A stretch of DNA of 64,000 nucleotides from Ryuthela nishihirai (GCA_038380435.1 JAWZYU010000013.1:63630446-63694445); one strand, 5' to 3'. Positions 21,520-33,424 are shown, numbered from the stretch's first letter. Notes: generated by a model from the sequence alone, not told the origin. Numbers and translations: made by a program.

Positions 21520-24500
21520 TCTTGTAAATGGTAGCTAGGCGTAAACTGGAAGGAGAGCTGTGTACCAATCCTCAGTGATGATGCACAGAACCGGCCAGGT
21601 CTAGCACCTAATGTCCGACCCCGCCTTCTCATGGTGCAGGCCGTTAGTACCTTTCAAAAGAGATATTCTCTTTTGGAAGGGAATGGAAGGGGAGGGCTGC
21701 CAGTTCAGTATGGCCTACTGATCTGGTCATCTATGGCCACTTTTCTTTTTTTTCAACCCTGCTGAGGAGTGGTCAACTTCACAGGGTCCTGGTGCTGACC
21801 ATTTATACCTACTAGACTGGACTTGTTTATGGATTTGAGCTTGATTATGGATCCTGGACTTGCTGCACTGGTGGGCCTCTGTTGAGGGAGTGTCTGCCGC
21901 TGTGTTTTCTGTTTGCTTCTGGGTTGCCAGCTCTAAGTGAACAGAGGCATGGGATACCTTATATCAGCTGGTGGATAATCCTAATCAGAGGCCATCGCAG
22001 GTACCTGAACCTTACTTAGCTAGTTGGGCATCGTCAAGCCTAAACTGGAGTAATGTGTCTCAGGCAGGCCATATGGTTCTTGAAAAAGTCCACTTGAAAA
22101 GGTGGTGCCTGAAGTTCCTACCAGCATCGGTGACTTCAGCCTTTAGTGGAGGAGGAACAGGTCTTTGCCCCATGCCTGCGATCAGGGGGCTGTTTGATAT
22201 TGTTGGCCCTACCAATCTCAATAAACCTAATTTCTTTAAAAATCCTACTAATCATTTTCTCTCTGCAGGAACGTGGAACGTGAGGACATTACATAGAGAT
22301 TATTCTCTTGATGTCCTCATGCAGGAATTCCAGCACTATAACCTAGATATTCTAGGCTTGCAAGAGACCAGATGGACAGGTAAAGGTGAGATACTTAAAA
22401 ATAACTTTAAATTTCTCTTTACAGGGAGGGAGGATGGAAAGCATCACCAAGGCGTGGATCTGCTGCTCAGCAGACATGCTAGTGATGCTCTTCTAGGATA
22501 TGAGTGCATTAATGAAAGGTTTCTTACAGCAAAATTTCAGACAAGCATTAAAGACTTGAATGTTATCTGCTGTTATGCCCCCACTGAGGATTCTGATGAG
22601 GATGAGAAGGATAGGTTTTACAGACAACTTCAGGATATTTTGAATTCTGTCAAGAAAGGAGATATTACCCTTGTTCTTGGTGACTTCAATGCCAAAGTTG
22701 GTACCGACTCTGACCTTTGGGGAGGAGTAATAGGCCCTTTTGGTATTGGTAGCTGCAATGGCAATGGGCAACGTCTCCTACAGGTAAGTAAACTCAATGG
22801 TTTCAGAATAACTAACACATATTACAAACACCGCGACATACATAAATACACATGGGTTTCACCTGATGGGCTGCATAAGAATATGATTGATTATATATTA
22901 ATTAACAGCAAATGGGCTAGTTCTGTTAGAAATACCAGGGCATATAGGGGAGCTGAAATGGGATCTGACCATTACCTTGTTAAAAGTGTCTTGCAACTTA
23001 AACTTAAAAAGTGTTGTGCTAGGGTTAAAAAATTTACCTTTAATACTGAAGCTCTGAAAGACCCAGTTATAGCTAAAGCTTACCATGATAGGTTACTTAG
23101 TCATTATGACAGTCATGGTTTGCTTAATACTGAAGTTGAGGAAGAATGGGGCCATTTTAAACAGGCATTTTTGGAAACTAACAGTACTCTTTTAGGGAAA
23201 AAGGAGCAGAGGAGGCAGAATTATTTAAGTGATAAGGCACTTGAGCTTATTTCAGAAAGAAGGAACTGCAGGAATGTCCTTAATCAGTACCCTACTAGTC
23301 CTAATAGAAAGCATTACAAAGAACTTAATAAACGTGTAAAGGATCAGTTAGCTACTGATAAGAATCTTTGGCTTGATGGCCTTGCTGACAAAGCTGAGGA
23401 AGCAGTTAGACAGCACAACAGCAGAGAGCTGTACCAGATAGTTAATGTTTTGTGTGGTAGAAAACGAACAGGTATACAGGGATTGAAGGATAAACAAGGC
23501 AAGGTTATAGAATGTGAGGATTCTGTAATGGCTAGGTGGGCTGAGCATTTCAGTAATGTTCTAAACAATGTGGTTAATTCTACTCCCATTGTTTGCAATG
23601 ATGATAGATGCATTGTTGGCTTTAATGTTGGCCCTATAACACAATCTGAAGTTAGTTTGGCTATTTCTAAACTTAAACTTCATAAATCCCCAGGGGTGGA
23701 TGAAATTACTACGGAAATGCTTAGAGCTGGGAATGTTTCAGTTACCATTTGGATGACTGAAATTTTGAATAACTTTTATGATAAAGGCATGGTTCCTAAA
23801 GATTTTACCAGAGTTATTATTATCCCTATTTTCAAAAAAGGTGATCGCAGTTCTTGTGATAACTATAGGGGTATCAGCCTACTGTCTGTTCCAGGTAAAG
23901 TTCTTTCCATGATTGTGCTTAATAGAATTAAGAATCTGGTTGACAGGCAATTGCGTGATGAGCAATGTGGATTCAGAAGTGGTAGGGGACGTGTAGATCA
24001 GATATTTTCACTTAGGCAGATTCTTGAGAAATGTTTAGAGTTTCAGAAACCTTTGGTTGCTAGCTTTGTTGATTTCAAAAAGGCTTTCGACTCTGTTGAT
24101 GGTCATAATTTGTGGTTGATTGTGAGATCATATGGTATACCAGACAAGTTAGTTAACATAATGAAAGCTCTCTATAAAAACACTGAGTCATGTGTGAGGG
24201 TTGGTAAGTCTTGTAGCAATTGGTTTATCATTACTTCTGGTGTTCGACAAGGGTGCATTTTGTCTCCTTTTCTCTTTAGTTTGGTTGTTGATTATGTTAT
24301 GCGAAATTCACTTCAATGGAAAGCTTTTGGCCTTAAATGGGCTGGAGATATGAAAATTTCTGATTTAGATTATGCTGATGATTTAGCCCTTTTGGCAAAT
24401 GATGTTGATGAGATGAACTCTTTCATTCGAACTGTTGATGAGACTGGTAGTACAGTAGGTTTGGTTATAAACAGAGAGAAAACTAAAGTGATGAAAATTG

Positions 24501-25188
24501 GTCAGGCAGGTTGTGATTCAGTTAATCTGAATGGTTGCAGTCTTGAGCAGGTGTCACAGTTTAATTACCTTGGGAGCTGCGTAACTGATACTGGTGATGT
24601 GCGGCATGAGATTAACAGACGAATAGGTATTGCTGCCGGGACTTTTAAAAATCTATGGAGATTGTGGAGAAATAGGCGTATACACCTAAAGACTAAAATT
24701 AGACTGTATAATAGTTTGGTTCTTTCTAGGGTTAGTTATGGTAGTGAAACTTGGACGCTGTGTAAGCAAGATAACAGGAAACTAGATGCTTTTGATTCTA
24801 GATGCTTACGCAGTATCTTGGGTATTAGGTGGTTTAACTTTGTAACTAATGATGAGGTTAGGCAAAGGAGTCTGCAACCTTCTTTAAGCAGCATATTGTG
24901 CAGAGAGAGACTCCGCTGGTTTGGCCATGTTGCCCGTATGGATAATTATAGATTGGCGAATAGGGTTATGAACAGTGTGCCTAGAGGCCTCAGAAGGAGG
25001 GGGAGACCTAGGATGCGGTGGGCAGACAATGTCAAACAGGACCTTGTTAGAATTGGTGTACAGTGGCCGGATGCAGCAGATGTAGCTCAGGACAGATATG
25101 CTTGGAGAATTAAACTGCGAGGTCTGGTTGGACCTCCGTAGCCCATGGCTGCTTGAGGAGGAGGAGGATAATGATGATGATGATGATG
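21520..25188 (+). mobile_element. Full-length RTE-type LINE
   Basis: A 3.67-kb element with a 5' UTR of about 550 bp, one long ORF for endonuclease and reverse transcriptase, and a very short 3' end made of GAT/ATG repeats (25167-25188), the usual RTE ending. The 11-bp target-site duplication AAACTTAAACT at 21509-21519 and 25189-25199 lies inside an older copy of the same family. It is in sense orientation within the erlin intron. The intact ORF and clean TSD point to recent retrotransposition. Confidence 0.92.
22073..25141 (+). CDS. RTE endonuclease-reverse transcriptase
   Basis: 1,022 codons from the first in-frame ATG at 22073; the frame is already open from 21941 and carries no earlier ATG. 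Residues 66-73 are GTWNVRTL and Glu98 (LQETRW), Asp204/Asn206 (GDFNAK) and Asp299/His300 (SDH) complete an AP-type endonuclease active site. The RT follows: FVDFKKAFD (first catalytic Asp667), GVRQGCILSPF, and YADD at 767-770. The C-terminus has the RWFGHVARM segment typical of RTE and related LINEs. In the family the endonuclease nicks the target and the RT primes from it. All catalytic motifs are intact, unlike in every other copy here. Confidence 0.93.
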   Translation: MVLEKVHLKRWCLKFLPASVTSAFSGGGTGLCPMPAIRGLFDIVGPTNLNKPNFFKNPTNHFLSAGTWNVRTLHRDYSLDVLMQEFQHYNLDILGLQETRWTGKGEILKNNFKFLFTGREDGKHHQGVDLLLSRHASDALLGYECINERFLTAKFQTSIKDLNVICCYAPTEDSDEDEKDRFYRQLQDILNSVKKGDITLVLGDFNAKVGTDSDLWGGVIGPFGIGSCNGNGQRLLQVSKLNGFRITNTYYKHRDIHKYTWVSPDGLHKNMIDYILINSKWASSVRNTRAYRGAEMGSDHYLVKSVLQLKLKKCCARVKKFTFNTEALKDPVIAKAYHDRLLSHYDSHGLLNTEVEEEWGHFKQAFLETNSTLLGKKEQRRQNYLSDKALELISERRNCRNVLNQYPTSPNRKHYKELNKRVKDQLATDKNLWLDGLADKAEEAVRQHNSRELYQIVNVLCGRKRTGIQGLKDKQGKVIECEDSVMARWAEHFSNVLNNVVNSTPIVCNDDRCIVGFNVGPITQSEVSLAISKLKLHKSPGVDEITTEMLRAGNVSVTIWMTEILNNFYDKGMVPKDFTRVIIIPIFKKGDRSSCDNYRGISLLSVPGKVLSMIVLNRIKNLVDRQLRDEQCGFRSGRGRVDQIFSLRQILEKCLEFQKPLVASFVDFKKAFDSVDGHNLWLIVRSYGIPDKLVNIMKALYKNTESCVRVGKSCSNWFIITSGVRQGCILSPFLFSLVVDYVMRNSLQWKAFGLKWAGDMKISDLDYADDLALLANDVDEMNSFIRTVDETGSTVGLVINREKTKVMKIGQAGCDSVNLNGCSLEQVSQFNYLGSCVTDTGDVRHEINRRIGIAAGTFKNLWRLWRNRRIHLKTKIRLYNSLVLSRVSYGSETWTLCKQDNRKLDAFDSRCLRSILGIRWFNFVTNDEVRQRSLQPSLSSILCRERLRWFGHVARMDNYRLANRVMNSVPRGLRRRGRPRMRWADNVKQDLVRIGVQWPDAADVAQDRYAWRIKLRGLVGPP

Positions 25189-26866
25189 AAACTTAAACTA
25201 TCTCAATCTCCAGGGGTAAATGGAATTAATAGGGAAATGCTTAGAGCTGGGAATGTTTCTGTTACCACATGGCTGACTGAAATTTTGAATATCTTTTATG
25301 ATAAAGGCATTGTTTTTAAGGATTTTACCAGGGTTATTATTATCCCTATTTTTAAAAGAGGTGATCGCAGTTCTTGTAATAACTATAGAGATAGTAGCCT
25401 ACTTTCTGTTCCAGGTAAAGTTCTTTGCATGATTATGTTTAATAGAATTAAGAATCTGGTTTATTCGACAATTACTTGATGAACAGTGGGGATTCAGAAG
25501 TGGTAGGAGATGTATTGATCAGATTTTTTTCACTTAGGCAGATTCTTGAGAAATATTCAGAGTTTCAGAAACCTTTGGTTACTACAGGGGTTTATCAAAG
25601 TAATGGAAACACTGACTGTCATCAGTGATGTGAGGTATATAAAGGTGAGAAGTATGATGTCGGCTATCACGTAGCAGTGCTGCAGGCAAAACAGCTGTTG
25701 TGTAATTGTTGACAATGTCAGATCTCAGTGACCTCCAAAAAGGCAGTTGTGTTTAGAGTTCAGAAACCTGTGGTTACTAGCTTTTATATATCAGAAATGC
25801 TTTTGACTTTGTTGACTGTCATAATTTGTGCTGGACGATGAAATTGTATGGTGTACCAGACAAGTTAGTTAATGTAACGAAAGCTCTCTATGATAACACT
25901 GAGTCGTGTGAGAGTTGGTAAGGCTTCTAGCAATTGGTTTAGCATTACTTCTGCTGTTTGACAAGGGTGCATTTTGTTTCTTTTTCTCTTTAGTTTGGTT
26001 ATTGATTATGTTATGCGAAATTCACTGCAAGGGAAAGATTTTGGGCTTAAATGGTCTGGAGATAAGAAAATTTCTAATTTTGATTATGTTGGTGATTACT
26101 TTTGACAATTGATGTTGATGAGATGATTGATTGAGATGATTGACTCATTTGAGCTGTTGATGAGACGGGGTAGTAGAGTAGGTTTGGTGATAAATAGAGA
26201 GAAAACTAAAGTGAGGCAGGTTGTGGTCAGTCTCTCAGTTTATCTTGGGAGCTATGAAACAGATACTGGTGATGTGCAGCATAAGATAAACAAAAGAATA
26301 GGGATTACTGCTGGGACTTTTAAGAATTTGTGGAGAGATGGAGAAATAGATGTATATACCTAAAGACTAAAATTAGGCTGTATAATCGTTTCGTTCTTTC
26401 TAGGACCTTTTAAACTTGTTTTACTTGGATCCTTTTTAAACAAGATAACAGGAAACTTGATGTTTTTTATTCTAGATGCTTATGCAGTATCTTGGGCAAC
26501 TTTAGGTTCTTGGTTCAACTTTGTAAGTAATGATGTGGTTAGGCAAAGGAGAAGGCAACCTCCTGAGCAGCATATTGTGCAGAGATAAACTCCACTGGTT
26601 TGGCCATGTTGCCCATATGAATAACTATAGATTAACAATAAAGCTCTGAATAGTGTGCTTAAAGGCCAAGAAAGAGGGGGAAACCTGGTATGTGGTGGGC
26701 AGACATTGTCAGAGTCATTAACAGAGTCATTAACAGAGCCTTGTTATAATTGGTTTACAGTAGCGAGGTACTGCTGATGTTGCTTAGGAGAGAGGTATGT
26801 GGAGAACTAAATTGCACAATATGGTTAGACCTCCGTAGCCCATGGCTGCTTGAGGATATGATGAAT
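25189..26866 (+). mobile_element. RTE LINE, older copy, right part
   Basis: Continues the copy of 21246-21519 after the nested insertion: RT domain remnants (about 25200-25480, 25860-26120), then the C-terminal region and a CCCATGGCTGCTTGAGGAT end near 26850. Multiple frameshifts. A Tc1 end fragment is embedded at 25585-25753. Confidence 0.85.
25585..25753 (+). mobile_element. Tc1-like terminus fragment
   Basis: Starts CAGGGGTTTATCAAAGTAAT after TA. It matches the (reverse-complemented) right end of the Tc1-like element at 39932-41218 up to the beginning of its transposase (MSDLSDLQKG-like). It is flanked by a direct repeat of about 25 bp of RTE sequence (CAGAAACCTNTGGTTACTA). Confidence 0.75.
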
Positions 26867-27546
26867 ACTTGAATTGTGGCACTCCTAAATAAGTGCCTTA
26901 TAGAAAATTGAGCTCTTTCTTCAAGTTATGAAAGGAAATAATATGACATTTCTTTTTGTTATATTATAGATTATGATATCTTGAAAGCACAAATGCACAC
27001 TAGTATTTTTCAATTATGTTACTGAAGAAGTATGTAAAATCTAATTTGAAAATTAGTGGTGTCAACATAATTACTCATGGTAGTTTAGAAATAAATTACT
27101 GTGCAGCTTTTAATTTCCAAAAATTTAACAGAATAGTTTTAGAAATTCATTCAACTCATGCATGAATATGTATGTATATATATATATACATGCATGCACA
27201 TATATATATATTCAGAATAATGTTTGGAAGACATTGTTATTTGCAGAAGAGTAATACTAATAAAACTTTCTTCAAAATGTGATATTCCTATGGTTTGCTA
27301 CTGTTAACTCACCCATTAAGTCTACATTAATAACAATCACTTAATTTACACTAATTTCAAAAGTATTTTGCAAAATGCAACATGCACTATATTTGTAACA
27401 TGATGACAAGTAGTGTTGATTTAGATATAATTTAAGTGCAGATATTTGAATTTGTGTTTTTATAAAGAAAATATGATATAGATGATTTTTTGTTGTTTGA
27501 AATATCTAGTTGAGATTTGCTTTGTTGTTCATATTAGGTGTTACTA
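26867..27546. other. AT-rich intron sequence
   Basis: No genes recognised. An AT/CATG-rich dinucleotide stretch lies at 27171-27212. Confidence 0.45.
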
Positions 27547-28634
27547 TCAGGCAGGCCATATGGCTCTTGAAAAAGTCCACTTGAAAAGGTGGTGCCTGAA
27601 GTTCTTACCAGCATTGGTGGCTTCAGCCTTTAGTGGAGGAGGAACAGGTCTTTACCCCATGCCTGCGATCAGGGGCTGTTTGATATTGTTGACCCTACCT
27701 ATCTCAATAAACCAAGTTCCTTTAAAAATTCTACTAATAATTTTCTCTCTGCAGGAACGTGGAACGTGAGGACATTACATAGAGATTATTTTCTTGATGT
27801 CCTCACACAGGAATTCCAGCACTATAAACTAGATATTCTAGGCTTGCAAGAGACCAGATGGACAGGTAAAGGTGATATACTTAAAAATAACTTTAAATTT
27901 CCCTTTTCAGGGAGGGAGGATGGAAAGCATTTCCAAGGTGTAGGTTTGCTTCTCAGCAGACACACCAGTGATGCTCTTCTATGATATGACTGCATTAATC
28001 AAAGATTTCTTAACATAAAATCTAAAACCTAAATTAAAGACTTGAATGTTATCTGTTGTTATGCCCCCACAGAGGACTCTGATAAGAACGAGAAGGATAT
28101 GTTTTACAGCCAGCTTCAGGATATTTTGAATTCTGTGAAGAAAGGAGATATTTCTCTTGTGCTAGGTGACTTCAATGCTAAAGTTGGTACTGACTCTGAC
28201 CTTTGGGCAGGAGGAGTTTTAGGTCCCTTTGGCATTGGTAATGGCAATGGGGCATGTCTCCTACAGTACTTAACAACTACTTAATGGTAATGTGTAACTA
28301 CAGTACTTACAACTACTTAATGGTTTACGAATAACAAACACATACTACAAACATAGGGACATTTATAAATATACACGGGTTTCACAGGAATATGATAGAT
28401 TATATTTTAATTAACAGAAAATGGTCTAAATACTAGATCATACAGGGGAGCCGAAATTGGGTCTGACCATTACCTGGTCAAAAGTGTTTTGCAGCTGAAG
28501 CTCAAGAAATGTTGTTCTAAGGTTAATAAAATTACCTTCAACACTGAAGGTCTGAAAGATCCAGATATAGCCAAAGCATACCATAGTAGGCTTCTTAGTC
28601 ATTGACAATCGTGGTTTGCTTACTGCTGAAGTTG
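27547..28634 (+). mobile_element. RTE LINE copy (outer), left part
   Basis: 5'-truncated copy starting at the CAGGCAGGCCATATGG block, with endonuclease remnants LQETRWTGKGD and GDFNAKVGTDS. It breaks at 28627-28634 (TGAAGTTG), where another RTE copy is inserted, and resumes at 37306. Confidence 0.85.
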
Positions 28635-29430
28635 GTCTGTAAATGGTAGATAGGTAGTCACTGGAAGGAGAGCTATGCACCAAGCCCCTGTGATGATGCA
28701 TAGAACCGGCCAGTCCTAGCACCTGATATCCGACCCCGTCTTCCTGTGGTGCTGACCATTAGTACCTTTCAAAAGAGATACTCTCTTGTGAAAGTGAACC
28801 GAAGAGGAGGGCTGCCAGATTAGTGTGGCCTACTGATCTGGACAACTACGGCTACTTTTCCTTTTTTGTGTGGTTGACCTACCCTGCTGAGGAGTGGTCA
28901 ACCACGCAGGGTCCTGACCATATAAACCTACTGGACTGATATAAGGCTCTGAGCTTGATTATGGATCCTGATTTGCTGCACTGGTGGGCTTCTGTGGCAG
29001 GAAAATCTTCCGCTGTGTTTTCTATTTGTGGGTTGACAGCACCAAGTAAATGGATTCACAGGATATGTTTATCAGCTGGTGGATAATCCTGAGCAGAGGT
29101 CATCACAGGCACCTGAACTCTTTGCTTCTATTGGCATCATCAAATTCTACATTGAAGGAAGTTTTCCAGTGTAGATTTCTTCAGCCTTTAGTGGTGGAAG
29201 AACGGGTCTTTGCCCCATGTCTGCGATTAGGGGGCTGCTTGATATTGTGGGCATTCCTTCTCTCAATAAACATAGTTTCTTTAAACATCCCACTAACCAT
29301 TTTCTCTCCATAGGTAGTTGGAATGTGAGGACTCTGCACAGAGCTTTTTCTTTTGATGACCTCGCACAAGAATTCCACCGTTATAATTTAGAGATTCTTG
29401 GCTTGCAAGAGACCAGATGGACAGAGAAAG
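28635..29430 (+). mobile_element. RTE LINE copy (inner), left part
   Basis: Begins with the family 5' end (TCTGTAAATGG), has the full 5' UTR and the start of the endonuclease (SWNVRTLH, LQETRWTE). An LTR retrotransposon interrupts it at 29430. The remainder is 34495-37305. The target-site duplication TGAAGTTG (28627-28634, 37306-37313) lies in the outer copy. Confidence 0.88.
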
Positions 29431-30095
29431 TGTAACGCTCCAAACAATGTAGAATACTTAAAGTTTATTGCTCCGGATAGCCTTGACGGGCGCCAGGCAA
29501 TCATTAACAAATTGCCAAAAATGTAGAATAAGTTGATTTAGGGTTCCAGTGCCAGTGAGCGTTCATAAGTCAGAGTCAAAATGATTCTTAACAAATAATA
29601 GTTAATGTAAAAAAGGTTCTAAATCAGCGTTGCTCAAGATAAAAACTATAGACTCAAAAGTTTGTAACATAACAAAATAGATTTATTTCCAAAAATAAGT
29701 AACTCACCAAGACATCAATGAAGAAACTAAAATCTGTGCTACTCGCACGGTGCTACGCACCTTACTACATCTCTCTGCTCTCTCTACAACTCTCAAGTGC
29801 TAAATCCCCCAAGTGCCTCGCAGGGCACGGTTTTGACAAAAGACCGGCGCATGCCGGGAAAGACATTTGCATACAATGACGGACGCAAGCTATGACGCAA
29901 GAGGGGGCGTGTCCTTGGCACGCGCTTTAACGGTTACGGTCGGAAGTTCGGAGTTGCGCGTACGCAACTCCTAGAAACTTGAAAACGAGTGCTGTGATGC
30001 CGAAACGGAAATAAAAATCCCCAAAATGATAAATATAACGTAAATTAAACAAAAACTGGTTAAGGTAAAGCAAAAGTGAACGATGGGGCATCACA
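29431..30095 (-). repeat. 3' LTR
   Basis: 665 bp. Compared with the other LTR I counted three differences (G/A, T/C, C/T). It contains a 9-bp-arm inverted repeat, GGAGTTGCG / CGCAACTCC, at 29951-29972. The minus strand carries an AATAAA signal. Confidence 0.93.
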
Positions 30096-30115
30096 ACTCC
30101 CCCTTCCAAAGGGAG
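30096..30115 (-). other. Polypurine tract
   Basis: On the minus strand the sequence CTTTGGAAGGGGGAGT directly precedes the 3' LTR start TGTGATGCC, as expected for the plus-strand primer of an LTR retrotransposon. Confidence 0.65.
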
Positions 30116-31685
30116 TCAAAATGATTGACCTAACAAATTTTGACGAGCAAATTTGAATAAAGGACACATCTTACGTCATTTACACATGGCTAAACATAAA
30201 TAAGTAGAAGTATGCTAGCGCAAATTTGGATATGATGAACTATTCTTACTTTGACACAATTTTCCAGCACAACCAAAGGTACCTCCTCCCAATTCTCCTA
30301 ACAAAGGTGTGTAACAGCTATCCTAGTGTAATTACGTACCAGTGGCTGTGACAGTTAACTGTATACTAGCATCATCGGTCTAACTAGTATCACATTCTGA
30401 TACAAACTTGAAATTGGCATATCTTGAACTGTACAGAAAATCAGGTTAATCAACTCCTAACTTCTTTAAGTCTAATAAATGTTAAAAAGATGAAAAGAAA
30501 AAGTGATTCATTACATTTGTTGTTAGCGGGGTAATAACTTCCGCTTTTCCCCTAACCACAATAAAAATTCGTGAAAGCTAATTCTTCTCCTAAATCACAT
30601 AAAAAAACGGGTATTCGAACACCGTTATCTCCTCCTAATTACATTCAAATACGCAAAGCTAAGAAAATTCAAAATTTACAAACAAGCGGGATTGTAATCA
30701 TCCGCTAATTCTTCTCCTATTCACAGAAATCGCGATCTAGCTGAAATAAAAAATCATTAGTTACCTCCCCCTTCAGAGCCAACGTCCCCCTCCCAAAGGA
30801 GTTATGCTGATAACAACTCTGTTATCAGACTAGGCCATTTGGGGACAGCTCCAAAAAGGTACACACAAAAAAAAAACAAAATTCTGCAATCATCATCATG
30901 GTCATCATCTATATATACCAATAAATACTGCCAATGTCATCCACAAAAATTACGTATCATTGACACATAAATATCACTGATGACACTGAACAGATTTAAA
31001 CACATATACATAAATCGTATCTAAGAATAAAGAAAAAAGAGTGTAAATAATTTATAATATACGATGATCACATTTCATCCAATAACTTTTACATGAATCT
31101 CCCTTTTACATAAATTCACTTTGGAATGCACGTTATTTTACAATACAAATTCTTAAATCACTAATTCTCTTTCACTCTTCTCATTCATATCCAGAAACAT
31201 TTTACAATTTCTAAACTTTCCAATATCGACTTACAAAATTTTCATCTATCAGTCAGCTGAAACAAAATCTACAAAAATACATTTTAACTCACGTAAATAC
31301 AATAACTAGAACCTCGATGAACAAGAATGCAAAAAAAAAACTCTATTCACACAAGTATAAACTCGAACTACAAAAATTTCACTTTTCAAAAATAAATATC
31401 GAACTCTAAAGTTTCAACAAGAAATTAAACATCGCTAACTGTATAATTCACAATAAGGCTTCTTCTTCGTCTTCATCTATTCCAGGAAAAAAAACATTTT
31501 ATAACTCAATCAAGTGCCAAGTGAAAGAAAAATATACTTAAATTTCATTGTTGGCACTCCTTGGCGATAAATCATCTAGTCCGTTTCCGATAACATCTTT
31601 CCGTCGTCGTTGGGTGGCTTCACGTAAAGTTGTTACTGAAGATCTCGTTCAAGTCAAGTCGTCGCTGTAGAGCTCTCTCGTGACG
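30116..31685 (-). other. Noncoding interior of the LTR element
   Basis: About 1.6 kb of A-rich sequence without a long ORF, where pol would be expected. A second purine-tract-like sequence (reverse complement of CTCCCCCTTC) lies at 30768-30777. Confidence 0.6.
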
Positions 31686-32312
31686 TCATCTTCCCGATGT
31701 TCGCTGCCGGTTGTCGCTCTGCAGGCTCTGGTCGTTTCGTCGGCTTTTCGTTGCTCCGTGCGGATTTTTGAAGAACCTTTTCTCGTACTTTCTAGGTCTA
31801 TTGGTGTCCGCCTCCAAATGACGCTTTAATATTTGAGGACCTCCAGACTTGTCAGGAATACTTGCGGTCGGCACAACTTCTTGGTTGGTTTTTTCTTCAC
31901 TTAAATCAGACTCAAAATTATATTCATTATTATTACTTTCTTTTAAAACTTCTACTTTAAAAACCTTTTCAAAAACGGCTTCCTCATACGATTCTTCTAC
32001 TTCACAAACTTCGTTATTTAAACACTCATTATTTGCACTAACGGGACATTTTATAGGTGCTTCTGAAATAATCTGTTCTGGACCACAAGGTAAGTCAAAA
32101 AGTCCACGGGACCGCGGCTGCACTGTCAATCGACATTCGTCATTATTATCGTCGCAAACTTGTTCCTTAGCAAACTGAAGATCGACTTCTGTATCGTTTT
32201 GATCTGTTACTTTAGTTACTTCGTGGCAATCAGTAACAAAAGGTAAAGCCATAGTGGCAAGGCATAACTCCTGAGAGGGCTTTTCTTGAGGAACTTTGGC
32301 CTCTCGCTTCAA
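31686..32312 (-). CDS. Unknown second ORF of the LTR element
   Basis: 208 codons. The ATG overlaps the gag stop as ATGA (32309-32312), an arrangement compatible with termination-reinitiation. The protein is acidic in its middle (VCEVEESYEEAVFEKVF) and basic at the C-terminus (KSRRND..., RQRTSGR). I see no aspartic protease DSG/DTG motif, RT motif or membrane segment. It occupies the position where pol starts in Ty3/gypsy elements, so it may be a residual N-terminal pol segment, an accessory protein or an acquired sequence. Confidence 0.6.
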   Translation of the reverse strand: MKREAKVPQEKPSQELCLATMALPFVTDCHEVTKVTDQNDTEVDLQFAKEQVCDDNNDECRLTVQPRSRGLFDLPCGPEQIISEAPIKCPVSANNECLNNEVCEVEESYEEAVFEKVFKVEVLKESNNNEYNFESDLSEEKTNQEVVPTASIPDKSGGPQILKRHLEADTNRPRKYEKRFFKNPHGATKSRRNDQSLQSDNRQRTSGR

Positions 32313-33424
32313 AGATCCCGATGAAAGTTTCCCGAATTTTCATTCCTCTGATAGCAGTATTTCTCACTGTGTCCTAGTCGGCCACAAAAATTACAAGTGA
32401 AAGATTGAGGTTGTTTAACCAAAGTTTTAGGTCTAGTGTTATGGTTCGAAGCTTGACGTGGCAAAAAGTCTCTACTTCGTTCATATTCTATAGTTCTAGG
32501 CGCGTTCGGCGCAAATTGTCGGGACCGTGTAAATTGCGGTATTGCGGGAGTCATTCTACGCGACTCAACCTGATATCGCTGCTTTGGCGGGAATGGCACC
32601 CATTGTTGGTTATGTGTATTTGCTGCAGATTCTCTTCTTGCAGTGTATTGCCGAGCCAATTTTACCAATTCGGACACGGAATTCACGTTTCGTATTTCTA
32701 GGAATTCCCGGATGGGCAACAGTAATTGAGACAATATGCAATTTACAATATCAATTTCAGCGGCATCAGCATCGTACAGCTGGTATAATTCTACTGTACC
32801 CCATATGAATTTTTCTATGTCATCTCTTTCCCTTTGTCTTCGTGAAAACAACTCTGTAGCTAGTTCTGTAAAATCATTATAAGCCGGATATATGTCCATG
32901 ATTTCATTTTTAAATTCTTCCCAAAGTTCTATGCCGTGACGACATCCTACGTTATTCCACCATTGCTTAGCACATCCAATTAGGCAAGATACTGCTAAAA
33001 CAACTTTTTTGTTGCTTGGCACTTCATGTAAACGGAAGTGCTCCTCCATGGACTTGACAAATGTCCACGATGACGGACGTTTCGAACCGTCGAACCTTAT
33101 CTCAGGTAAAGGCCAATTAATATAAGGACTATAGTTAATGGATGGGTTGGCAAATTGTCGTTGTGGCGGTTGAAAATACTCTGTTCTATCGCTTGCTTCT
33201 GGCGGAACAGAAAATGGAACCTTACGTTCAAAGTTTCTTCGTTGGTGAACTGACGTAGCATTGTCAGCAAATTTAGGGGTTGTTGTCGTTCCCCTTTTCT
33301 CCCGATTATCATCAAGCAGATTCATTAGCACTTCTGCTTCCATCATTACATCTTTCAATCTACCCTTTACTCTTTCTATGTCGGGAGTCATTATGGCGGA
33401 ATCGGCCATATTATTAGCAGACAT
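32309..33424 (-). CDS. gag-like protein of the LTR element
   Basis: 371 codons without interruption. Residues about 100-260 have the pattern of the retrotransposon gag/capsid domain (WTFVKSMEEHFRL, then AKQWWNN, then F...YPAYND). The C-terminus has one zinc knuckle CNFCGRLGHSEKYC (C-X2-C-X4-H-X4-C, residues 344-357) for RNA binding. An N-terminal segment of about 100 residues is polar. This is typical of Ty3/gypsy-like gag. The intact state agrees with the near-identical LTRs. Confidence 0.8.
   Translation of the reverse strand: MSANNMADSAIMTPDIERVKGRLKDVMMEAEVLMNLLDDNREKRGTTTTPKFADNATSVHQRRNFERKVPFSVPPEASDRTEYFQPPQRQFANPSINYSPYINWPLPEIRFDGSKRPSSWTFVKSMEEHFRLHEVPSNKKVVLAVSCLIGCAKQWWNNVGCRHGIELWEEFKNEIMDIYPAYNDFTELATELFSRRQRERDDIEKFIWGTVELYQLYDADAAEIDIVNCILSQLLLPIREFLEIRNVNSVSELVKLARQYTARRESAANTHNQQWVPFPPKQRYQVESRRMTPAIPQFTRSRQFAPNAPRTIEYERSRDFLPRQASNHNTRPKTLVKQPQSFTCNFCGRLGHSEKYCYQRNENSGNFHRDL

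Noticed and set aside
21971..22072. Start of the RTE ORF at 21971
   Set aside because: The codon there is GTG and a eukaryotic start is not supported; the first in-frame ATG is at 22073.
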